From NCBI RefSeq assembly GCF_014467285.1, contig NZ_NKHR01000021.1, positions 1 through 64,000 on the forward strand: DNA of 64,000 nt. Direction: 5' to 3'. This document shows positions 43,019-52,229 of this stretch, in pieces. The notes under the pieces were generated by a model. It was not told the DNA's origin. It searched no databases and was given only the letters and a program-made list of their open reading frames with translations. Made by a program: the position numbers and the translations under genes. Each line of letters starts with the position of its first letter. Within the stretch, counting starts at the first letter, position 1. The DNA is from Xenorhabdus sp014467285 (GTDB lineage Bacteria; Pseudomonadota; Gammaproteobacteria; Enterobacterales; Enterobacteriaceae).

Positions 43019-46000
43019 AATTTTTCGCCCTATTTATCCAGCGGCCGGTTGCCACGACATTGCTGAGTTTAGCCATCACTCTGTGTGGTGCGCTCAGTTT
43101 TATCTTGTTGCCTGTATCGCCGCTGCCAAAAGTGGATTTTCCTGTGATAACAGTCCATGCCTCTATGCCCGGTGCGTCACCAGAAACGATGGCGTCCTCT
43201 GTGACGACACCTCTGGAACGCGCGTTAGGCAGGATTGCAGGGGTAAAAGAGATGGGGTCCACCAGCTCGTTGGGAACCTCCTTTATTTATTTGGAGTTCG
43301 ACCTCAATCGGGATATCAATGGCGCAGCAAGGGACGTTCAATCCGCCATCAATGCTGCGCAAAGCTTATTGCCCTCCGGTATGCCAAACAAACCGGTATA
43401 TTATAAAGCCAATCTATCAGACGCCCCGATCATGATATTAACCCTCACGTCAGACAGTTATAGTGAAGGGCAGCTCTATGATCTGGCTTCCACCAGATTG
43501 GCTCAAAAAATTTCTCAGGTAGAAGGCGTCAGTAAAGTCAGTGTCGGTGGTAGTTCATTACCTGCTATACGTGTTGAATTGAATCCTAACGCCCTTTTCA
43601 ATCAAGGTGTTTCTCTCAATGATGTCAGCAATGCTATCAGTGATGCCAATGTCCGGCGCCCGACAGGCTATGTTGATTCAGATAAACAAAACTGGCAACT
43701 GCATACCAATGATGAATTGAAAACAGCAGACAGCTATCGCTCTATTATTGTGCATTATAATAATGGCGCTCCGGTTCGTTTGCAGGATGTCGCAAATGTT
43801 AAAAATTCGGTCGAGGATATCCGGGCAGCGGGGATGTCCGGCAATAAATCTGCAATTGTCATTATTATCCGCCGTGAAGCCGGTGCGAATATTATCGCAA
43901 CTGTTCAACGCATTCGTGATCAACTTCCTATCCTGCAAGAATCTCTGCCTGCCAGTATTCAATTAAACATCGCACAGGATCGCTCACCCGCTATCCAAGC
44001 TTCCCTGCAAGAAGTAGAAAGAGCTCTTGCTATTGCGGTTGCCTTGGTCATTCTGGTGGTGTTCCTGTTTTTACGTTCAGGCCGGGCTACATTGATTCCG
44101 GCAATTGCCGTTCCGGTATCACTCATTGGCACTTTTACTGCTATATATTTATGTGGTTTCAGTTTAAACAACCTTTCGCTGATGGCACTAACCATTGCCA
44201 CCGGATTTGTTGTTGATGATGCGATTGTTGTACTGGAAAATATTTCCCGGCATCTGGATGCCGGGTTGAAACCAATGGAAGCCGCCCTCAAAGGTGTCAG
44301 GGAAGTTGGATTCACAGTCCTTGCCATGAGTCTGTCACTCATTGCCGTATTCATTCCTCTCGTGTTGATCGATGAGCTACTCGGCAGGCTTTTCCGGGAT
44401 TTTGCTGTCACACTGGCAACCGCCATTGGAATTTCGTTGTTAGTTTCACTGACATTGACTCCAATGATGTGCGCGTATTTACTCAAATCATCACCGCTAA
44501 AAACACAGAGACAAAAGCAAGGCTTCGGTAAGGTATTGCTGAAAATTCAGCAAAGTTATGGCCGTTCACTGAAATGGATACTCAATCATACTCGTTGGGT
44601 ACTACTTACATTAGTCGGTATTATCGCTCTGAATATCTGGCTCTATATCAGTATCCCGAAAACATTTTTCCCTCAACAAGATACGGGAAAAATGTTGGGC
44701 TTTGTGGTTGCGGATCAAAGTATTTCATTTCAAGCTATGCGTGAAAAAATGAAACGCTTTATGCAGATCATTGATGAAGATCCAACAGTGGATAATGTTG
44801 TGGGATCTACCGGTGGTGATAGCATTAACACTGGCGTTATGTTTATTTCCCTGAAACCACTGGAAGAGCGTTCTGAAAGTATCCAACAAGTGATAACGCG
44901 TTTAAGAAGTAAGCTCACCAATGAGGCAGGAGCACGTCTTCATTTAGTTCCTGTTCAGGATCTCAGATCCGGGGGACGTGGTTCAAAATCCACTTATCAG
45001 TTTAATTTACTGTCCGATGATTTTGGCGAACTGCGCAAATGGAGTCCTATTGTCAAAAAAGCATTGGAAAAACAGCCGCAATTAGTGGATGTCAATTCAG
45101 ATGAAGACGAAGAGGCTAAAGGGGCAGAAGTAGCGATTATCTATGATCGTGATGTAATGGCGCGTTTAGGCATCAATGTCGCTGATGCCAATAACTTACT
45201 CTACAATGCCTTTGGACAACGGCAGGTTTCTACCATTTACCAACCGTTAAATCAGTACAAGGTGGTGATGGAAGTTGCACCACAATACAATCAGGACCCA
45301 ACGGCGTTGGAGAAAATGTTTGTCATTAATAACAAAGGGGAACGTATCCCGCTTTCCTATTTTGCTCACTGGCGTCCTGCTAACGCCCCGTTAGATGTTT
45401 ATCACGAAGGGCTTTCTGCCTCTTCGACTATCGGTTTTGATGTTGCGCCGGGTTATACGTTGTCTGACGCAATCATTGTAATAGAAAGAACCATGACAGA
45501 ACTCGGTGTTCCTTCGTCAGTTCGCAGTTCATTTGCAGGCACTGCACAAGATTTCCAACAGAGTGAACGCTCCCAATTGTTTGTGATCCTTGCCGCGATT
45601 GTGACAGTTTATCTGGTTCTGGGCGTCTTGTATGAAAGTTATCTTCATCCATTGACGATTCTGTCTACCCTGCCTTCTGCGGGAATAGGGGCATTATTAG
45701 CACTGGAGTTGTTCAATACGCCATTCAGCCTGATTGCGATGATTGGAATCATGCTGCTGGTGGGAATTGTTAAGAAAAACGCCATCATCATGGTGGATTT
45801 CGCCCTCGAAGCGCAACGAAACGGTAATGTCAGTCCTCAAGAGGCGATCTTTCAAGCCTGTTTATTGCGGTTCCGGCCGATTATGATGACGACACTTTCT
45901 GCTTTGTTCGGTGCTTTACCTTTGGTACTGAGCAACGGAGACGGCGCTGAACTGCGTTTCCCATTGGGTATCACCATTGTCGGTGGACTGGTGATGAGCC

Positions 46001-46119
46001 AGTTGCTTACGCTATATACCACCCCTGTTGTATATTTGTTCTTTGACCGACTGCGCGAAAAATGGCTGCGACGTCGTACCAAACAGCCCCACGCATCGGC
46101 ATCCGCAGGAAATTCATGA
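43015..46119 (+). CDS. mdtC: multidrug efflux RND transporter subunit MdtC
   Basis: Second RND subunit of the MdtBC heteromer, which exports bile salts, novobiocin and similar compounds in E. coli. The 1034 residues start at GTG (GTGA overlap with mdtB). RPVATTLLSLAITLCGALSF opens TM1, TIATGFVVDDAIVVLENISR is the TM4 relay motif, and GIGALLALELFNTPFSLIAM with GIVKKNAIIMVDFA marks the C-terminal half. It ends in an ATGA overlap with baeS. In E. coli mdtD lies between mdtC and baeS; here it is absent. Confidence 0.96.
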   Translation: MKFFALFIQRPVATTLLSLAITLCGALSFILLPVSPLPKVDFPVITVHASMPGASPETMASSVTTPLERALGRIAGVKEMGSTSSLGTSFIYLEFDLNRDINGAARDVQSAINAAQSLLPSGMPNKPVYYKANLSDAPIMILTLTSDSYSEGQLYDLASTRLAQKISQVEGVSKVSVGGSSLPAIRVELNPNALFNQGVSLNDVSNAISDANVRRPTGYVDSDKQNWQLHTNDELKTADSYRSIIVHYNNGAPVRLQDVANVKNSVEDIRAAGMSGNKSAIVIIIRREAGANIIATVQRIRDQLPILQESLPASIQLNIAQDRSPAIQASLQEVERALAIAVALVILVVFLFLRSGRATLIPAIAVPVSLIGTFTAIYLCGFSLNNLSLMALTIATGFVVDDAIVVLENISRHLDAGLKPMEAALKGVREVGFTVLAMSLSLIAVFIPLVLIDELLGRLFRDFAVTLATAIGISLLVSLTLTPMMCAYLLKSSPLKTQRQKQGFGKVLLKIQQSYGRSLKWILNHTRWVLLTLVGIIALNIWLYISIPKTFFPQQDTGKMLGFVVADQSISFQAMREKMKRFMQIIDEDPTVDNVVGSTGGDSINTGVMFISLKPLEERSESIQQVITRLRSKLTNEAGARLHLVPVQDLRSGGRGSKSTYQFNLLSDDFGELRKWSPIVKKALEKQPQLVDVNSDEDEEAKGAEVAIIYDRDVMARLGINVADANNLLYNAFGQRQVSTIYQPLNQYKVVMEVAPQYNQDPTALEKMFVINNKGERIPLSYFAHWRPANAPLDVYHEGLSASSTIGFDVAPGYTLSDAIIVIERTMTELGVPSSVRSSFAGTAQDFQQSERSQLFVILAAIVTVYLVLGVLYESYLHPLTILSTLPSAGIGALLALELFNTPFSLIAMIGIMLLVGIVKKNAIIMVDFALEAQRNGNVSPQEAIFQACLLRFRPIMMTTLSALFGALPLVLSNGDGAELRFPLGITIVGGLVMSQLLTLYTTPVVYLFFDRLREKWLRRRTKQPHASASAGNS

Positions 46120-47507
46120 TAAAAACAGGTATCAGCAGTAAGTTATTTTTGGCGATTTTTGCCACTTGTATGTTGGTATTGGTCACTATGCACTGGGGCG
46201 TCCGCCTCAGTTTCCAGCACGGCTTTATTGGCTATATCAAACAAAATAGCCAAATGCGGGCAAAGATGCTGGCAGAAGCGTTGACAGAACAATACCAGCA
46301 ATACGGTGATTGGCGTTTCCTAACCCAAAATGATCGGATGATTTTTCAAATCATCCGTACTATTGAACAAAATAGTGATATCTATAAAAAAACCACTTCC
46401 CATGGTTGGCGTCCCCAGTTCTGGGTTGTGGATACTCAAATGAATCGTTTGGTAGGTCATTCCAATGACATTCCGGCAGAAAGTTACCGTGAACCTGTCA
46501 CTTATCAAAATGACGTTGTCGGTTGGGTCATTGTCAGCACTTCAGACAAAATTACGCGTCAGGCCGATATTAGCTTCGCCCACCAGCAACAATTCACCAG
46601 TTGGATTATTGCTGGTTTTTCCACCTTACTGGCACTGATTGCGACTTTTCTTCTCTCCCGTGGCTTTTTAAGGCCAGTCAAACGTTTGGTAGAAGGAACC
46701 CACAAACTTGCTGCTGGTGATTTTAGTGTCCGCGTTATTCCATCCAGTCAAGATGAAATCGGTAAGCTGGCGTCAGATTTTAATCAGCTCGCCAGTACAC
46801 TGGAAAAAAATGAGCAGATGCGACGTGATTATATGGCGGATATTTCCCATGAATTGCGCACCCCACTTTCTGTGCTGCGTGGAGAACTGGAAGCCTTGCA
46901 GGATGGTGTGCGGCAACCGACACAAGAGACTATCCATTCTCTACTCACGGAAGTCACGACCTTAACAAAATTGGTCAACGACCTGCATTTATTATCACTT
47001 TCCGATCGCGGCTCTCTGACTTATAGAAAAGAAGCCGTTAAGGTCAGCGAATTACTGCAACTCTCTGTGGCAGGTTATCAAGGTCGTTTTGCTGATAAAC
47101 AAATCACCTTGGCGTTGAGCCTGAAAGAAAATGTAACTTTGTTTGCTGATCCAGATCGACTGATACAGCTATTCCAAAACTTGCTAGAAAACAGCCTGCG
47201 CTATACCAATGAGCACGGAAAAACAATTATTCAAGCTTATTCAAATCAACACAGATGGGTATTGGATTTACAAGACAGTGCTCCCGGACTGACTGCCGGG
47301 CAATGCCAACATGTTTTTGAGCGTTTTTATCGTTGTGAATCTTCCCGCAATCGTGCAAGCGGTGGCTCAGGGTTAGGGCTGGCAATTTGTTATAATATCG
47401 TCGAAGCGCACGATGGAACGATTCATGCGGAAAGATCACCTTTAGGTGGTATAAAAATTCACGTAGAATTACCATTGATGACATTCCCTGAACATGAAAC
47501 ACTCTGA
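46116..47507 (+). CDS. baeS: envelope-stress sensor histidine kinase BaeS
   Basis: Senses envelope damage and toxic compounds and phosphorylates BaeR. The 463 residues comprise TM1 (about 10-30), a periplasmic sensor domain, TM2 (about 163-183), HAMP (PVKRLVEGTHKLAAGDFSVR), a dimerisation domain with phospho-acceptor His245 in ADISHELRTPLSVLRGE, and a catalytic ATPase domain (NLLENSLRYTNEHG N-box; SGGSGLGLAICYNIVEAHDG G-box). AGGAAA lies 3-4 nt before the ATG that overlaps the mdtC stop, so the longer frame from 46062 is rejected. Confidence 0.96.
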   Translation: MIKTGISSKLFLAIFATCMLVLVTMHWGVRLSFQHGFIGYIKQNSQMRAKMLAEALTEQYQQYGDWRFLTQNDRMIFQIIRTIEQNSDIYKKTTSHGWRPQFWVVDTQMNRLVGHSNDIPAESYREPVTYQNDVVGWVIVSTSDKITRQADISFAHQQQFTSWIIAGFSTLLALIATFLLSRGFLRPVKRLVEGTHKLAAGDFSVRVIPSSQDEIGKLASDFNQLASTLEKNEQMRRDYMADISHELRTPLSVLRGELEALQDGVRQPTQETIHSLLTEVTTLTKLVNDLHLLSLSDRGSLTYRKEAVKVSELLQLSVAGYQGRFADKQITLALSLKENVTLFADPDRLIQLFQNLLENSLRYTNEHGKTIIQAYSNQHRWVLDLQDSAPGLTAGQCQHVFERFYRCESSRNRASGGSGLGLAICYNIVEAHDGTIHAERSPLGGIKIHVELPLMTFPEHETL

Positions 47508-47519
47508 ACCTAATACGCA

Positions 47520-48227
47520 ATGAGTATATATTCTACACAATATACCGTTCTCATCGTTGAAGATGAACCGAAATTGGGACAGTTGCTGGTTGATTATTTG
47601 CAATCGGCAGATTATCAGACTGAATGGCTGAAACGCGGTGATGAAGTCATTGATCATGTTCAAAGATACCAGCCCCATATTATCTTACTTGATCTGATGC
47701 TACCCGGTCTTGATGGGTTATCGGTCTGTCGGGAAATTCGTAAGTTTTCTGATATCCCGATTGTAATAATGACAGCGAAAACGGAAGAAATTGATCGGCT
47801 TCTCGGATTGGAAATTGGGGCTGATGATTATATCTGCAAACCGTATAGCCCACGGGAAATGGTAGCCAGAGTAAAAACAATCCTCCGCCGTTGTTATCGC
47901 CCGCAAGATATCGTCAGCGAACAAGGTGCGCTGACCATAGATGAAAATCATTTTCAGGCACGTCATCTTGAACGGGCGCTTGAACTGACCCCCGTTGAAT
48001 TTCGATTGCTTAAGATTATGTCCAGCCAACCGGGGCGGGTTTTTTCCCGTGATCAGCTATTGAATAATCTTTATGATGATCATCGCATCGTGAATGATCG
48101 TACCATTGATAGCCATATTAAGAACTTGCGTAGAAAGCTAGAACAATTGGATGAAGATAAATCTTTTATTCGTTCAATTTATGGCCTTGGCTATCGTTGG
48201 GAAGCTGAGATCTGTCGTTTGATGTGA
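47520..48227 (+). CDS. baeR: envelope-stress response regulator BaeR
   Basis: OmpR-family regulator that activates mdtABC, acrD and spy in E. coli. The 235 residues have a receiver domain with VEDEPKLG acidic pocket and phospho-acceptor Asp58 (IILLDLMLPG), Lys107 in ICKPYSPREMVARVK, and a C-terminal winged helix (about 130-232: LELTPVEFRLLKIMSSQPGR, DRTIDSHIKNLRRKLEQ). It begins 12 nt after baeS and closes the operon. Confidence 0.96.
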   Translation: MSIYSTQYTVLIVEDEPKLGQLLVDYLQSADYQTEWLKRGDEVIDHVQRYQPHIILLDLMLPGLDGLSVCREIRKFSDIPIVIMTAKTEEIDRLLGLEIGADDYICKPYSPREMVARVKTILRRCYRPQDIVSEQGALTIDENHFQARHLERALELTPVEFRLLKIMSSQPGRVFSRDQLLNNLYDDHRIVNDRTIDSHIKNLRRKLEQLDEDKSFIRSIYGLGYRWEAEICRLM

Positions 48228-48486
48228 CAATATTCACAGCAATTCGGTTTTGTCTCAATCATTCACGCGATTTTTCTTAAATGTCGTTACGATTCAGGAA
48301 GTAAACCAGCGACAATAAACTCCGTTGTAGCGATCCCAAATCAACTCCAAAGCCGCTCTATGTGCGTTTTAATGAACTAACGTCAAGTTATTACTACACG
48401 ACAAATAAATTTTTTGCCAAACCTCTTTACTGTACAAAATTCAAGCTAAACTTAAGCTAATAATTACCCAATCAGGAGAGTTTCTT

Positions 48487-48846
48487 ATGGCTACTGGGCA
48501 TTATGATCTTAAGAAAGCAAAGAACGGGCAATTTTACTTCAATCTGGTGGCAGCAAACGGTGATATTATTTTGAACAGTGAAATGTATACCACTAAGGCT
48601 GCTGCCAACAAAGGTATTAACTCTGTGCGGGTCAATTCTCCCAATAAAACCCGCCATGAAGTGAGAAAAAATAAGTCAGGTAAGTCTTATTTTGTCCTGA
48701 AAGCCCGCAATCATCAGATTATTGGTGTCAGTGAACCTTATGCTAATGAAGCCAGCATGAAGAAATGTATACAATCGGTCATGAAAGCCGGGCCGACAGA
48801 AAGTATTCGTGATTTGACCAAACCCGATTTGGTCAAACACAATTAA
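48487..48846 (+). CDS. yegP: YegP family protein (two DUF1508 repeats)
   Basis: A 119-residue protein built of two similar halves: NGQFYFNLVAANGDIILNSE (about 13-32) and SGKSYFVLKARNHQIIGVSE (about 60-80), each with the DUF1508 pattern of a beta-hairpin followed by Y..(K/A)A and a helix. It matches E. coli YegP (110) with a slightly longer tail. Biological role unknown. AGGAGA precedes the ATG and a strong terminator follows. Confidence 0.93.
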   Translation: MATGHYDLKKAKNGQFYFNLVAANGDIILNSEMYTTKAAANKGINSVRVNSPNKTRHEVRKNKSGKSYFVLKARNHQIIGVSEPYANEASMKKCIQSVMKAGPTESIRDLTKPDLVKHN

Positions 48847-48851
48847 TGGCT

Positions 48852-48880
48852 CGCGCCGTATCAGCGGCGCGTTTTTCTTT
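48852..48880 (+). terminator. terminator of yegP
   Basis: CGCGCCG/CGGCGCG stem, 6-nt loop, then TTTTTCTTT, right after the stop codon. Confidence 0.9.
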
Positions 48881-49104
48881 AACCATATCCGGCAATTCAA
48901 TTTATAACCAATGCAGGCTAACTTGTTCTGGTGACTAAAGTAATCTCAGAAGAAATCATCTCTAGTCCCCTTCCGGGACGATAATATATTTGTGCTAATG
49001 ACGGAATAAGCGCTAAAATCCCCCTCCCTTTAACCTTACCCTTAGTAATGATAAAGATGATAGGGTAAGGGCTGACTTGAACTCAGACTGAGAATGCTAA
49101 GAAT

Positions 49105-50481
49105 ATGTTTACTCCAGAATTACTTTCTCCTGCCGGCTCTTTGAAAAATATGCGTTATGCGTTTGCCTATGGTGCAGATGCTATCTATGCTGGTCAACCC
49201 CGCTATAGCCTGCGTGTCCGCAATAATGAATTTAACCATGAAACGTTGGCTCAAGGCATTAAAGAAGCCCACGAATTAGGTAAACGTTTTTATGTTGTCG
49301 TCAATATTGCACCACATAATGCAAAGCTGAAAACATTTATTCGTGATTTGAAACCTGTTGTGGAAATGGGGCCTGATGCGCTGATTATGTCCGATCCGGG
49401 TTTAATCATGATGGTGCGCGAAGCATTTCCTGAAATAGACATTCATCTTTCAGTTCAGGCAAACGCGGTTAACTGGGCTACCGTCAAATTCTGGAAACAA
49501 ATGGGATTAACGCGTGTCATTCTTTCCCGTGAACTTTCACTGGAAGAAATTGCTGAAATCCGTCAGCAAGTACCAGAAATGGAACTTGAAGTTTTTGTCC
49601 ATGGCGCACTCTGCATGGCTTATTCTGGTCGTTGTCTGTTATCGGGCTATATCAATAAACGCGATCCTAATCAGGGAACATGCACTAACGCCTGCCGCTG
49701 GGAATATAATGTTCAGGAAGGTAAAGAAGATATTGTCGGTAATATTGTTCATATGCACGAGCCTATTCCTGTCAAGAATGTTGAACCCACATTGGGCCAG
49801 GGTGCTCCAACAGACAAAGTATTCATGATCGAAGAAGCCAAACGCCCGGGCGAATACATGTCAGCATTTGAAGATGAACATGGCACTTATATCATGAACT
49901 CTAAAGACTTACGTGCGATTGAGCATGTGGAGAGATTAACCGACATGGGTGTTCACTCATTAAAAATCGAAGGACGTACAAAATCTTTCTATTATTGTGC
50001 CCGCACAGCTCAGGTATATCGCCGTGCCATTGATGATGCCGTTGCCGGAAAACCTTTCGACCCTACTCTCATGACGACTCTGGAAGGCCTGGCACACCGT
50101 GGTTATACAGAAGGTTTCCTGCGTCGTCATACCCATGATGCCTACCAGACTTATGAATGCGGCTATTCGATATCAGACACCCAACAATTTGTTGGTGAGC
50201 TTACTGGCAACCGAATCAACGGGTTGGCCGAAGTCGCCGTGAAGAATAAGTTTCTTGTTGGAGATCAACTGGAGCTCATGACACCATCAGGCAACATTAA
50301 CTTTACGTTAGAATCCATGACAAATAAGAAAGGTCAGTCAGTAGAAGTCGCACCCGGTGATGGGCATATCGTTTATCTCCCAATTCCTGAAGAAATTAAT
50401 CTGAATTATGCCTTACTTGTCCGACATTTAAAGAGCGGCAATACCAGAGCGCCTCATTCACAAGAATTTCCAGTGAAATAA
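49105..50481 (+). CDS. trhP: tRNA 5-hydroxyuridine synthase TrhP (YegQ, U32 peptidase family)
   Basis: Needed for prephenate-dependent formation of ho5U34 in tRNA; older annotation is collagenase-like U32 peptidase. The 458 residues have an N-terminal TIM barrel (ELLSPAGSLKNMRYAFAYGA at the start, HLSVQANAVNWATVKFWKQM), the U32 signature EVFVHGALCMAYSGRCLLSGYI (two adjoining pieces, about 165-186) with Cys residues that continue in NQGTCTNACRWEY, and a C-terminal beta domain. The four clustered cysteines suggest an iron-sulfur or structural metal site. It is immediately upstream of cyaR, as in E. coli. Confidence 0.95.
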   Translation: MFTPELLSPAGSLKNMRYAFAYGADAIYAGQPRYSLRVRNNEFNHETLAQGIKEAHELGKRFYVVVNIAPHNAKLKTFIRDLKPVVEMGPDALIMSDPGLIMMVREAFPEIDIHLSVQANAVNWATVKFWKQMGLTRVILSRELSLEEIAEIRQQVPEMELEVFVHGALCMAYSGRCLLSGYINKRDPNQGTCTNACRWEYNVQEGKEDIVGNIVHMHEPIPVKNVEPTLGQGAPTDKVFMIEEAKRPGEYMSAFEDEHGTYIMNSKDLRAIEHVERLTDMGVHSLKIEGRTKSFYYCARTAQVYRRAIDDAVAGKPFDPTLMTTLEGLAHRGYTEGFLRRHTHDAYQTYECGYSISDTQQFVGELTGNRINGLAEVAVKNKFLVGDQLELMTPSGNINFTLESMTNKKGQSVEVAPGDGHIVYLPIPEEINLNYALLVRHLKSGNTRAPHSQEFPVK

Positions 50482-50514
50482 TTCGAAATGAAGTTTTAAA
50501 GAAATTGTTCTGTT

Positions 50515-50536
50515 TTTTTAGAAACAGATCACATCA
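50515..50536 (+). promoter_or_regulatory. CRP half-site and promoter of cyaR
   Basis: A good right half-site (AGATCACA) centred near 50525.5 lies about 41.5 nt before the inferred start of CyaR, with TATTAT at 50555-50560 as the -10 element. This is the class II CRP geometry described for E. coli cyaR; the left half-site is poor. Confidence 0.6.
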
Positions 50537-50565
50537 ATACCATTTTATTTCTCGTATTATCAGCT

Positions 50566-50656
50566 CTGAAAAACGAAGAACTAAAAAAGTTTTACTGTAA
50601 GACTAGGAACCACCTCCTTGGCTAGCTCAATCTCCCTTGGGCTGGCCTTTTCTTTT
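50566..50656 (+). ncRNA. cyaR: CyaR small RNA
   Basis: Hfq-dependent, CRP-activated sRNA that represses ompX, luxS, nadE and other mRNAs in E. coli. The block AGGAACCACCTCCTTGGC followed by TCAATCTCCCTTGGG is almost identical to the seed and 3' part of E. coli CyaR, including the CCTCC anti-Shine-Dalgarno loop. The 5' end CTGAAAAAC also matches. It ends in an imperfect GC-rich stem (GGCTAGCTCAA/TTGGGCTGGCC, two G-U pairs) and a T-rich tail. Location downstream of trhP is conserved. Length about 90 nt. Confidence 0.92.
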
Positions 50657-51080
50657 ATACAAAAAATAAAAAATAGCAATAAATTCAATTGATTATAAAA
50701 AGCCCCTTCACTGCAAAAATATAAATTAGCTTAATGTTTTTCAATTTCCCATTGGTTACATATTAATCAGGGATTGGCAACATTATTTATTATGAGCAGT
50801 AAAACCATATAACAATAAATATCATCTGGTTTCCTTCAGTTTAATGAAGGAAACTTTAAGAAAACACCGCTCAATTTATTCAATTACAGAATAGACTAAT
50901 GGTTATTTATCATCATGCAAAATAAGTATTATTTTACTTTACTGTCATGCAGAATGATTAAATTTTAACAACATTTGTATTAACTGAAGCGATCCACTAC
51001 GGTTTCCCTCTCTGCTTACCTTGTGATCAATATAAATATCAACAACAATCAGCAGCGCCTTTTGCAAACTGGAGTTAATC
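50657..51080. other. intergenic region upstream of fbaB
   Basis: AT-rich, no ORF recognised. GTTTCCTTCA/TGAAGGAAAC (50829-50838 and 50845-50854) forms a perfect 10-bp hairpin of unknown role. TGAAGCGATCCA at 50985-50996 resembles a Cra (FruR) site and would fit control of a gluconeogenic aldolase, but it is only a partial match. Confidence 0.4.
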
Positions 51081-52130
51081 ATGACTGATATCGCTAAGTT
51101 GTTAGGAAAAGACGCTGAAAGTTTATTACAACATCAATGCAATACCATTCCACGTGAAAACCTCTATCTCCCCGGTACCGATTTTGTCGATAGAGTGATG
51201 ATCGAAAATAATCGACCCAATACTGTTTTACGTTCCATGCAGACCTTAATGAATCACGGTCGTCTGGCAGGCACTGGTTATCTCTCAATTTTGCCGGTAG
51301 ATCAGGGCGTTGAACATTCTGCGAGTGCTTCTTTTGCCACCAACCCGCTCTATTTTGACCCTAAAAATATCGTTGAATTGGCGATCGAAGCGGGTTGTAA
51401 CTGTGTTGCTTCAACTTATGGTGTGCTGGCATCAGTTTCTCGCCGTTATGCCCATAAAATTCCGTTCTTGGTAAAACTAAATCATAATGAGACGTTAACC
51501 TATCCAGCCCAATATGACCAAACCTTGTATGCCAGTGTCGAACAGGCATTTAACATGGGTGCAGTTGCGGTCGGTGCAACAATCTATTACGGCTCTCCTG
51601 AATCACGTCGCCAAATCGAAGAAATCTCTGCCGCATTCGAACGCGCTCATGAACTAGGCATGGTTACTGTGTTATGGGCTTATCTGCGTAATTCGGCATT
51701 CAAAAAAGATGGAGTTGATTACCATACCAGCGCCGACTTAACGGGCCAGGCGAATCATCTGGCAGCAACAATCGGTGCTGATATCGTTAAGCAGAAAATG
51801 GCTGAAACTAATGGTGGCTATACGGCTATTGGGTTTGGGCATACTGATAAACGTGTTTATAACAATTTGACTACTGAACACCCGATTGATCTCGTTCGCT
51901 ATCAGCTTGCTAACTGTTACATGGGGCGCGCTGGATTAATCAATTCGGGTGGGGCTTCCGGCGATAACGACTTGAGTGATTCAGTCCGTACCGCTGTCAT
52001 CAACAAACGTGCCGGAGGCATGGGGTTGATCCTCGGTCGCAAAGCGTTCAAGAAATCAATGAAAGAAGGCGTTGAGCTAATTCACTCCGTTCAGGATGTT
52101 TATCTCGACAAAAAGATCACAATCGCGTAA
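51081..52130 (+). CDS. fbaB: class I fructose-bisphosphate aldolase
   Basis: Schiff-base aldolase of the archaeal/DhnA type that interconverts fructose-1,6-bisphosphate and the triose phosphates, linked to gluconeogenic growth. The 349 residues match E. coli FbaB. Visible motifs are GTGYLSILPVDQGVEHSA (about 61-78), PFLVKLNHNETL (about 132-143), and the Schiff-base lysine region ATIGADIVKQKMAETNGG. It is followed by a strong terminator. In E. coli the gene lies near yegQ and thiMD, as here. Confidence 0.96.
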   Translation: MTDIAKLLGKDAESLLQHQCNTIPRENLYLPGTDFVDRVMIENNRPNTVLRSMQTLMNHGRLAGTGYLSILPVDQGVEHSASASFATNPLYFDPKNIVELAIEAGCNCVASTYGVLASVSRRYAHKIPFLVKLNHNETLTYPAQYDQTLYASVEQAFNMGAVAVGATIYYGSPESRRQIEEISAAFERAHELGMVTVLWAYLRNSAFKKDGVDYHTSADLTGQANHLAATIGADIVKQKMAETNGGYTAIGFGHTDKRVYNNLTTEHPIDLVRYQLANCYMGRAGLINSGGASGDNDLSDSVRTAVINKRAGGMGLILGRKAFKKSMKEGVELIHSVQDVYLDKKITIA

Positions 52131-52159
52131 TCCAGCTTTTTTCACTTCCCATACTCAAG

Positions 52160-52186
52160 ATGGGGATACAAATATCCCCATTATTT
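52160..52186 (+). terminator. terminator of fbaB
   Basis: ATGGGGATA/TATCCCCAT stem with a 4-nt loop followed by TATTT, 30 nt after the stop. Confidence 0.8.
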
Positions 52187-52229
52187 AATACAAGTACTTC
52201 ATTTAATGACAAGCGGGCACCCACATTAT

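Noticed and set aside
50985..50996. Cra (FruR) operator before fbaB
   Set aside because: Only a partial match to the consensus; kept as a remark in the intergenic entry, not as a site.
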